DNA of 10,895 nt from an uncultured Verrucomicrobia subdivision 3 bacterium. Its GTDB lineage: Bacteria; Verrucomicrobiota; Verrucomicrobiae; Limisphaerales; UBA11358. The stretch lies in assembly GCA_903847285.1 (NCBI GenBank), contig CAINDH010000055.1, positions 1 through 10,895 of the forward strand, given 5' to 3'. Positions 5,286 to 10,895 of the stretch are shown piece after piece. Every line of letters starts with the position of its first letter. Within the stretch, counting starts at the first letter, position 1. The translations under genes were made by a program, and so were the position numbers. Under the pieces are notes generated by a model. The model was not told the DNA's origin. It ran no database searches and was given only the letters and a program-made list of their open reading frames with translations.

Positions 5286-8200
5286 ATGTCATCCTTCAAA
5301 TTCATCCGAAACGCCTTGCTGGCCGCTTTATTGGTGGCAGGAGGGCTGACTGGTCAGGCTCAGAACGCCATCTGGACCAATAACACGGCTGTCGGCAATT
5401 GGAACACGGCGGCAAACTGGACCAACGGTTTCCCCGATTCCGGAACCGCCACTTCGGCGTCCATCACCAATGCCACGACGGTGACGTATAATGCACCGAT
5501 GACACCGGCGAGCATTCCGGCGTTGACGATGAGCTTCGGCGTGGGCACAACGCCGGCTCCGATTTTAAACATTTCTGCAGGTGGGTTCAATGTGACTGGT
5601 TCTACAACAATCAACGGCGGTGCGGTCATTAATGTGGTGGCGGGTGGGGTAATGACCAACGGGACATTAAACATTCCCACTTCGGCAACTGTGGGGGGTG
5701 TCACCGTCAACGGCGGCGTCATGACCAATGGAACGACCGCTGTATCTAATAACGGCAGCAATGATGGCGGTCCCATGCGCATCACGAACGGAGCCGTGGT
5801 AAATCTGGGGAACGTGACCATCAAACGCAGCGGTGGGACAGCTTTTTCATCTGGTTTGACAATTCTCAACAGCACGGTCACCGCCAACAACGTGACGGTT
5901 GGCAGTTCTGGTGCCAACTCGTTCTCGACTATGTCCATCGGCGGCGCATCCGGCAGCACGGTCAGCATTAACGGCAACCTTTTGGTAGCTTACGGCTCGG
6001 CCGTGGCACGTCCTGCCGCTTTCAACTTCACGAACGGCACTGTGACTGTGGGCGGTATTGTTTCACTGGCTGGTGCAGCGAATCAAACGGCTGCGTTCAG
6101 CTTGACCACTCCCAGCACGACTTTGAACGCTTCTGGAATTATTCTTTTTTCCAATGCCATCACGGGCGCGACAAATAATTTTTCCAACGCTGGTAAAATC
6201 TATCTTGGCGCCGGCGGCTTTATCCTGACCAATTCCTCGGGTAACGTTTTGAACGCTAATTTTAATGATGGTGGTTTGTTCGGCGCTTCCGCCGACTGGG
6301 GTGGCAATGTGACCGCGAAGATTCCCAGCGGCAACTTTACCTTCCGTGCGGCTGATATCGGCGGAACCGCCCATAACATCAATTATTCAGGGGCCATCAG
6401 CGGTGCCGGTGCGCTGACCAAGACGGGCAACGGCACTTTGCTGCTCGATGCCACGGAAACTTACAGCGGTAATACGTTCATCAATGCCGGCACGCTGGCT
6501 GTCGGTCCTAGCGGGGCGATCAATGGCAGCTTGCAAGTCATTGTCGGTTCCGGAACGACGCTGGATGTCTCTGCCGCCACCAGCTACACGGTGCCGACGG
6601 GCAAAACGTTGGCCGGTTTTGGCGTGGTGACCGGCAATGTCGCTTTCGCCTCTGCCGCAATTTTGAATGCCGGCACCAATGCGGTGACGGGCACGTTGAG
6701 TTTCTCCAACAACATCACAGAATCGGGCGGCGTGGTGAATCACTTTGACCTTTCGAGCAATCCCGCCGGGCCGAACAATGATCTGATTTTGGTGGGTGGC
6801 GACTTCAATGTCAGCGGCGTGAGCAACATCCTTGAAATCGCCGGCGGCGGTCCCGGTGGCAGCGTGCATACGCTGTTCAAATATTTTGGCACCTTCAATG
6901 GCGACGTCACAAATTTCACCATCATCGGGCCGACTGGTTATTTGACCAACGATACCAGCGTGACTCCCAAACAGATTAACTTTGTGGTTGCCTCCACGGT
7001 TCGCTCGGCGACCAACACGGTCTGGGTGGGCAACGCCAGCAACAATGTTTGGGACAATCTCAGTGCCACCAACTGGCTCAACGGATCCACGCTGGATTAT
7101 TTCGTCGTGGGCGACAGCGTCACTTTTGGCAATGCCGGGCAGATCAACTCCAACGTAACCATCAATGTCGCGGTTCAACCTTCGGCCACGACCGTGAATT
7201 CCTCGGGCGATTACGTCTTTGATGGTAGCGCTGGCATCGGTGGTTTGGGTGGCATCCTCAAAACCAACACGGGCAAGTTGACCATCCGTAACACAAACAA
7301 TTTCTCCGGCGGCGTCAGCATCAAGCAAGGCACGGTCAGTGTCAGCAGCTTGGCCGATGACAATTCACCCAGTCCGCTCGGTCAGACAGGCACGTTGCTC
7401 GTGGATGGCGGCACGCTGGAATACACCGGTCCGAATTATACGTGGACGCGCACGGTCACTCTGGGTGCTTCCGCGGGTGCCGTCTCCGTGCCAACCGGAG
7501 TCACCCTCACACACTCCGGCACGATTGTCGGGGCTGGTCCGTTGATCAAAAATGATTTGGGTGGTTTGACCTTGAGCGGTTCGGCCAGCACTTATTCCAG
7601 CGGCACGACGTTAAACGCTGGAACCTTGACTCTAAATTCCGCCACGGCGGCTAGTTCCGGCAACATCACTCTCAACGGCGGCACGCTGGCGCTGGGTGCC
7701 GTGAAGCCGGCGAATACACTCAACATCACCGCCGAATCGCAAGTGATTGGCGGCAATTCCGCTGGTAACACCGGCATCAAGAATGTTATCGGGAGCTCCA
7801 ATCTTTTGGTGACTGTCAATGGCGGCACCACTTTCGATCTCACCGGCGACATGACGGCTTACAGCGGTGTCATTTCTCTCACGAATGGCAATGGCAATTT
7901 TGTTCGCTTAAGCGGTTCCACTGGTAGTTCGCTGGCTACTTGGAATCTTCTTGGTAATCCGATTGATTTGAACGTCCGTTCCGGGGCCACGGTTATCACC
8001 CTCGGCGGATTGAGCGGGGTAGCCGGTTCCACGCTGTCGGGTCGCGGCGGTTCCGCTAATAACGGTCCTACGACCATGCACATCGGTGCCAACGGTTTGA
8101 ACACCACGTTTGACGGTATCATTCAAAACGGTGGTGGCGGCAGCTCCGCGCTGACACACGTCGTCAAGACCGGCACGGGCACGCTCACACTTTCCGGCGT

Positions 8201-8975
8201 CAACACCTACACTGGCACCACCGTAGTCAGTAACGGTGTGCTGGCTCTCACGGCCAGCGGTTCAATCAGTTCCACACCCACCATCACCGTGAACGCTGGA
8301 GCTATTTTGGACGCCTCCGGACGAGGTGATACTGCTCTCAATCTCGGTTCCGGCCAGACGCTCCGGGGTGATGGCACTATCCGTGGCAATCTTGACACCA
8401 CTGGCGGTGGCACGGTTTCTCCGGGCGCGGCTGTGTCGGTCATCGGTCAGCTCACCGTGACTAACATCGCTACTTTAGGCGGGACCATTATCATGGACTT
8501 GAACCGCACCAACGGCGTCCTGACTAACGATGTTCTTTCTGCTGCCAGCATCGTTCTTGGTGGCACCCTCACGGTCACGAACCGCGGCCCAAACCTCGTC
8601 GCGGGTGACCGTTTCGTGCTATTCAACGGCCCGATTAGCGGCACGTTCGGCACGGTGAACCTGCCGGAAAATCTCGGCAATGTGACCTACACTTGGACGA
8701 ACAAGACAGCCATTGACGGTTCCATCCAAGTCCTGACCGTCGTCACCGTCAACACCACGCCCACAAACCTCACCACCAGCGTCAGCGGCAATACGCTCAC
8801 GCTCTCCTGGCCTACCGACCACATCGGTTGGCGTTTGCAGGCGCAGACGAATGGCTTGAGCACCGGCCTCGGCACGGTTTGGACCGACGTCGCCGGCACG
8901 GAAACCAGCAACACCTATAGCGTCACGCTGGATCCAGCCAATGGAACAGTGTTCTACCGCATGGTCTATCCGTGA
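5286..8975 (+). CDS. Large secreted PATR (autotransporter-associated beta-strand repeat) protein
   Basis: A 1229-residue surface or secreted protein, probably a right-handed beta-helix. The ATG at 5286 is chosen because it opens a signal peptide (MSSFKFIRNALLAALLVAGG, then LTGQAQ); the frame is open upstream to 5151, but that part reads as random sequence. Two W...NW...G modules typical of this family occur at about 30-51 (IWTNN..GNWNTAANWTNG) and 580-599 (VWVGN..ATNWLNG). Four PATR motifs (K-x-G-x-G-x-L-x-L...Y/F-S/T-G-x-T...G-x-L-x-L) lie at about 375-408, 655-688, 751-784 and 957-990; the second and third are the most degenerate. Residues 80-340 carry further Asn/Thr/Gly-rich strands, including GGVMTNGT twice, about 23 residues apart. 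The last 60 residues (TLTLSWP at 1170 to FYRMVYP) form a separate module. The protein has no cysteine and no autotransporter beta-barrel, so export is by signal peptide plus an unknown outer-membrane route. The ligand or role is unknown. Confidence 0.88.
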   Translation: MSSFKFIRNALLAALLVAGGLTGQAQNAIWTNNTAVGNWNTAANWTNGFPDSGTATSASITNATTVTYNAPMTPASIPALTMSFGVGTTPAPILNISAGGFNVTGSTTINGGAVINVVAGGVMTNGTLNIPTSATVGGVTVNGGVMTNGTTAVSNNGSNDGGPMRITNGAVVNLGNVTIKRSGGTAFSSGLTILNSTVTANNVTVGSSGANSFSTMSIGGASGSTVSINGNLLVAYGSAVARPAAFNFTNGTVTVGGIVSLAGAANQTAAFSLTTPSTTLNASGIILFSNAITGATNNFSNAGKIYLGAGGFILTNSSGNVLNANFNDGGLFGASADWGGNVTAKIPSGNFTFRAADIGGTAHNINYSGAISGAGALTKTGNGTLLLDATETYSGNTFINAGTLAVGPSGAINGSLQVIVGSGTTLDVSAATSYTVPTGKTLAGFGVVTGNVAFASAAILNAGTNAVTGTLSFSNNITESGGVVNHFDLSSNPAGPNNDLILVGGDFNVSGVSNILEIAGGGPGGSVHTLFKYFGTFNGDVTNFTIIGPTGYLTNDTSVTPKQINFVVASTVRSATNTVWVGNASNNVWDNLSATNWLNGSTLDYFVVGDSVTFGNAGQINSNVTINVAVQPSATTVNSSGDYVFDGSAGIGGLGGILKTNTGKLTIRNTNNFSGGVSIKQGTVSVSSLADDNSPSPLGQTGTLLVDGGTLEYTGPNYTWTRTVTLGASAGAVSVPTGVTLTHSGTIVGAGPLIKNDLGGLTLSGSASTYSSGTTLNAGTLTLNSATAASSGNITLNGGTLALGAVKPANTLNITAESQVIGGNSAGNTGIKNVIGSSNLLVTVNGGTTFDLTGDMTAYSGVISLTNGNGNFVRLSGSTGSSLATWNLLGNPIDLNVRSGATVITLGGLSGVAGSTLSGRGGSANNGPTTMHIGANGLNTTFDGIIQNGGGGSSALTHVVKTGTGTLTLSGVNTYTGTTVVSNGVLALTASGSISSTPTITVNAGAILDASGRGDTALNLGSGQTLRGDGTIRGNLDTTGGGTVSPGAAVSVIGQLTVTNIATLGGTIIMDLNRTNGVLTNDVLSAASIVLGGTLTVTNRGPNLVAGDRFVLFNGPISGTFGTVNLPENLGNVTYTWTNKTAIDGSIQVLTVVTVNTTPTNLTTSVSGNTLTLSWPTDHIGWRLQAQTNGLSTGLGTVWTDVAGTETSNTYSVTLDPANGTVFYRMVYP

Positions 8976-8991
8976 GAAAATTCTGAAACGC

Positions 8992-9023
8992 AAAACGGCG
9001 GCATCACTTGATGCCGCCGTTTT
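8992..9023. terminator. Bidirectional intrinsic terminator between convergent genes
   Basis: A perfect 14-bp stem, AAAACGGCGGCATC (8992-9005) with GATGCCGCCGTTTT (9010-9023), closes an ACTT loop. The A/T ends supply a T-run on both strands, and the plus strand continues into ATATTTT. It lies 16 bases after the PATR gene stop and 24 bases after the leuS stop on the opposite strand, so it can end both transcripts. Confidence 0.92.
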
Positions 9024-9047
9024 ATATTTTACCGAGATCGTTTTTCG

Positions 9048-10895
9048 CTACGCCACAATCAAGTTCACCATCCGCTTGGGCACGATGATGACTTTCTTGA
9101 TGGCCTTGCCCGCAGTGAACGCCTGCACTTTCTCGCTCGCTTTCGCCGCCGCCTCGATGGTCGCGTTGTCCGCGTCCACCGCCACCTTGATGGTGTCGCG
9201 GAACTTGCCGTTCACCTGCACAGGGATTTCCAATTCACTCTCGACCAGCAATGCGGCGTCAAACTTTGGCCACGGCGCGTAAGGCAGCGACGGCGCAGTT
9301 TGTCCGAAGGTGGAATGTAGCCGCGCCCACAATTCTTCCGCGAAGTGCGGCGCAAACGGCGCGAGCAGTTGCAGAAAAATTTTCAACACGGACACCGGTT
9401 TCGTCTGCCACGTCATCGCCTCGTTGATGAAAACCATCATCGCGGAAATCGCCGTGTTAAAACGCATGCCGTCCAAGTCTTCGGTGACTTTTTTGATGCA
9501 CGCGTGCAACGCCTTGAGCTGCGCCGGCGTGGCATCGGCATCGGTAATTGCGCCATCAAGCAGAATCAAATCCAGCAGCTCTCCGGGCTTCTGTGCCTCG
9601 GTGGCCAATGTTTCAGCCTGTTCAAACGCCGTTTCCGCTTTTTCATCCACGAACAAGCGCCACGCGCGACCGAGGAAACGATATACGCCCTCGACGCCCT
9701 TGGTGTTCCACGGCTTGGTGTCCTGCAACGGCCCCATGAACATCTCGTAAAGTCGGAACGCATCCGCACCGTATTCCACGAGCACGTCGTCGGGATTCAC
9801 CACATTGCCACGCGACTTCGACATCTTCTGACCGTCTTCGCCGAGAATGAGACCTTGATTGACGAGCTTGTAAAACGGTTCCGGCGTCGCGACGTAGCCG
9901 AGATCGAACAAAACCTTGTGCCAGAACCGCGCGTAAAGCAGATGCAACACGGCGTGTTCCGTGCCACCGACGTAAAGGTCAACGCCTGCCGCCTTGCCAT
10001 TCGACGCCATCCAATAATTATCCGCGTCCTTGCCAACGAACGACTTTGCGTTCTTGGCGTCGGTGTAACGGAGATAATACCAGCACGAGCCAGCCCATTG
10101 CGGCATGGTGTTCGTCTCACGCGTCGCACCGGGAATTTCGTTTAACCAATCTTTCGCGCGGGCGAGCGGCGGTTCGCCACCGGGAGTTGGTTTGTAATCT
10201 TCCAACGTCGGCGGCAGCAGCGGCAACGAACTTTCCGGCAATGCCTCGTGATAGAGATTTCCTGCGGCATCCTTTTTCCAAATGATCGGAAACGGCTCGC
10301 CCCAATAACGCTGACGGCTGAATAGCCAGTCGCGCAATTTGTAATTGGTGGTCTTCTTGCCGAGATTTTTTTCTTCGAGCCACGTGGAGATTTTCTTTTT
10401 GGCTTCGCTCGTTGGCAAACCGTTGAGGAAACCAGAGTTCACCGAAACGCCGTCGTCCGTGAAACCTTGCCATTCTTTTTTGGAGTCGTTCGGCTGGACG
10501 ACTTGGATAACGGACAAACCAAACTTCTGCGCGAATTCGTAGTCGCGCGTGTCGTGCGCCGGCACAGCCATGATTGCACCGGTGCCGTAGCTCGCGAGAA
10601 CGTAGTCGGCAATCCAGATGGGAATCTTCTCGTCGTTCACCGGATTAATGGCGTAAGCACCAGTGAACACGCCGGATTTTTCCTTCGCGAGTTCGGTGCG
10701 TTCCAGATCAGATTTTCCGGCGGCAAATTTTTTATAATCTTCAACCGCCTGTTTCTGTTCCGCCGTCGTGATTTCGCCAACGAGTTTGTGTTCCGGCGAG
10801 AGCACCATGTAGGTCGCGCCAAACAACGTGTCAGGCCGCGTGGTGAAGACAGTTATTCTGAATTCTGAATTCTGAATTCTGAATTCGACTTCAGC
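9048..10895 (-). CDS. leuS: Leucyl-tRNA synthetase, 5'-truncated by the window edge
   Basis: A class I aminoacyl-tRNA synthetase that charges tRNA-Leu in the cytoplasm. The frame is open from the right edge; 615 C-terminal residues are present of about 820-860, and the N-terminal HIGH half is missing. The first part is the CP1 editing domain: TVFTTRPDTLFGATYMV (residues 15-31) and GTGAIMAVPAHDTRDYEFA (104-122), the conserved Thr-rich and Asp-containing editing-site segments. Then come YKLRDWLFSRQRYWGEPFPI, the TMPQWAGSCWYYLRY motif, YVGGTEHAVLHLLYARFWHK, and the signature KMSKS at 357-361 in EDGQKMSKSRGNVVNPDDV. The anticodon-binding helical domain and the small C-terminal domain (KVIIVPKRMVNLIVA) end at a TAG. 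A TTG at 10826 is an internal Leu codon of PDTLFG, not a start. A 7-bp repeat at 10855-10886 is read through in frame just before the TTRPDT motif. Confidence 0.97.
   Translation of the reverse strand, partial: AEVEFRIQNSEFRITVFTTRPDTLFGATYMVLSPEHKLVGEITTAEQKQAVEDYKKFAAGKSDLERTELAKEKSGVFTGAYAINPVNDEKIPIWIADYVLASYGTGAIMAVPAHDTRDYEFAQKFGLSVIQVVQPNDSKKEWQGFTDDGVSVNSGFLNGLPTSEAKKKISTWLEEKNLGKKTTNYKLRDWLFSRQRYWGEPFPIIWKKDAAGNLYHEALPESSLPLLPPTLEDYKPTPGGEPPLARAKDWLNEIPGATRETNTMPQWAGSCWYYLRYTDAKNAKSFVGKDADNYWMASNGKAAGVDLYVGGTEHAVLHLLYARFWHKVLFDLGYVATPEPFYKLVNQGLILGEDGQKMSKSRGNVVNPDDVLVEYGADAFRLYEMFMGPLQDTKPWNTKGVEGVYRFLGRAWRLFVDEKAETAFEQAETLATEAQKPGELLDLILLDGAITDADATPAQLKALHACIKKVTEDLDGMRFNTAISAMMVFINEAMTWQTKPVSVLKIFLQLLAPFAPHFAEELWARLHSTFGQTAPSLPYAPWPKFDAALLVESELEIPVQVNGKFRDTIKVAVDADNATIEAAAKASEKVQAFTAGKAIKKVIIVPKRMVNLIVA
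10855..10886 (+). repeat. Heptanucleotide microsatellite inside leuS
   Basis: A perfect 7-base period covers 32 bases, about 4.6 copies of ATTCTGA on the plus strand, with GAATTC recurring every 7 bases. Read on the leuS strand it encodes EFRIQNSEFRI, a 7-residue period forming the stretch just before TVFTTRPDT. Compared with E. coli LeuS as I recall it (VEITFNVNDYDNTLTVY), the segment AEVEFRIQNSEFRITVF has the same length, so the frame and loop length are preserved. The unit is not a multiple of three, so gain or loss of one copy would shift the frame. Confidence 0.9.

Noticed and set aside
6387..7328. Minus-strand open frames within the PATR gene (also 5360-5977 and 7592-8680)
   Set aside because: Repetitive Gly/Thr/Asn codons leave the reverse strand free of stops. 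The products are Val/Pro/Thr- or Arg/Ala/Gly-rich noise without plausible starts.
9345..10145. Plus-strand open frame opposite leuS
   Set aside because: The leuS frame on the other strand carries KMSKS and editing motifs throughout. The antisense product is His/Arg-rich with no domain.
10855..10886. CRISPR-like or cloning-linker interpretation of the GAATTC repeats
   Set aside because: There are no spacers, so it is not CRISPR. The repeat is translated in frame and LeuS-like residues lie on both sides, so a linker artefact is not needed, although an assembly problem cannot be excluded.

Overview
The window looks like a chromosomal fragment of a moderately GC-rich Gram-negative bacterium, most likely from the Verrucomicrobiota (Pedosphaera/Limisphaera-like). 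This is inference. It rests on a large secreted protein with autotransporter-associated beta-strand (PATR) repeats, a C-terminal module of a type I associate with verrucomicrobial surface proteins (SWP..GW.LQ.QTN...FYRxVYP), heptanucleotide repeats with an ATTCTG core, and start codons without clear Shine-Dalgarno sequences. No rRNA, tRNA, CRISPR array, transposase or phage gene was found.

Layout. Bases 1-868 (minus strand) hold sucC, the succinyl-CoA ligase beta subunit. An in-frame TAG breaks it at 86-88, and recognisable SucC sequence continues beyond it to the window edge. A 155-base divergent intergenic region follows. Next is a same-strand run on the plus strand: an ATP-grasp ligase-like gene (1024-2223), a GNAT/FemAB-like gene (2242-3459), a secreted N-acetylmuramoyl-L-alanine amidase (3492-4508) and a PduO-type cobalamin adenosyltransferase (4553-5077). 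The first three are 18 and 32 bases apart and may form an operon. The 44-base gap before the adenosyltransferase is almost entirely a degenerate 7-bp repeat. After a 208-base intergenic region with candidate regulatory elements comes a 1229-residue PATR protein (5286-8975). A strong bidirectional terminator (8992-9023) separates it from the convergent leuS gene, whose C-terminal three quarters fill 9048-10895. leuS carries an in-frame heptamer microsatellite next to the right edge.

Functions. sucC, leuS and the adenosyltransferase are housekeeping or cofactor genes (TCA cycle, translation, adenosylcobalamin). The ATP-grasp, GNAT/FemAB-like and amidase genes are the least understood part. An amide-forming ligase, an acyl/aminoacyl-transferase-like protein and an exported peptidoglycan amidase would fit a cell-envelope peptide or amide pathway, but no substrate can be read from the sequence. 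The PATR protein is probably a secreted beta-helical surface protein.

No clearly novel multigene system is visible. The points most worth checking are the damaged sucC end, the heptamer arrays (one inside leuS), the ATP-grasp/GNAT pair and the C-terminal module of the PATR protein.
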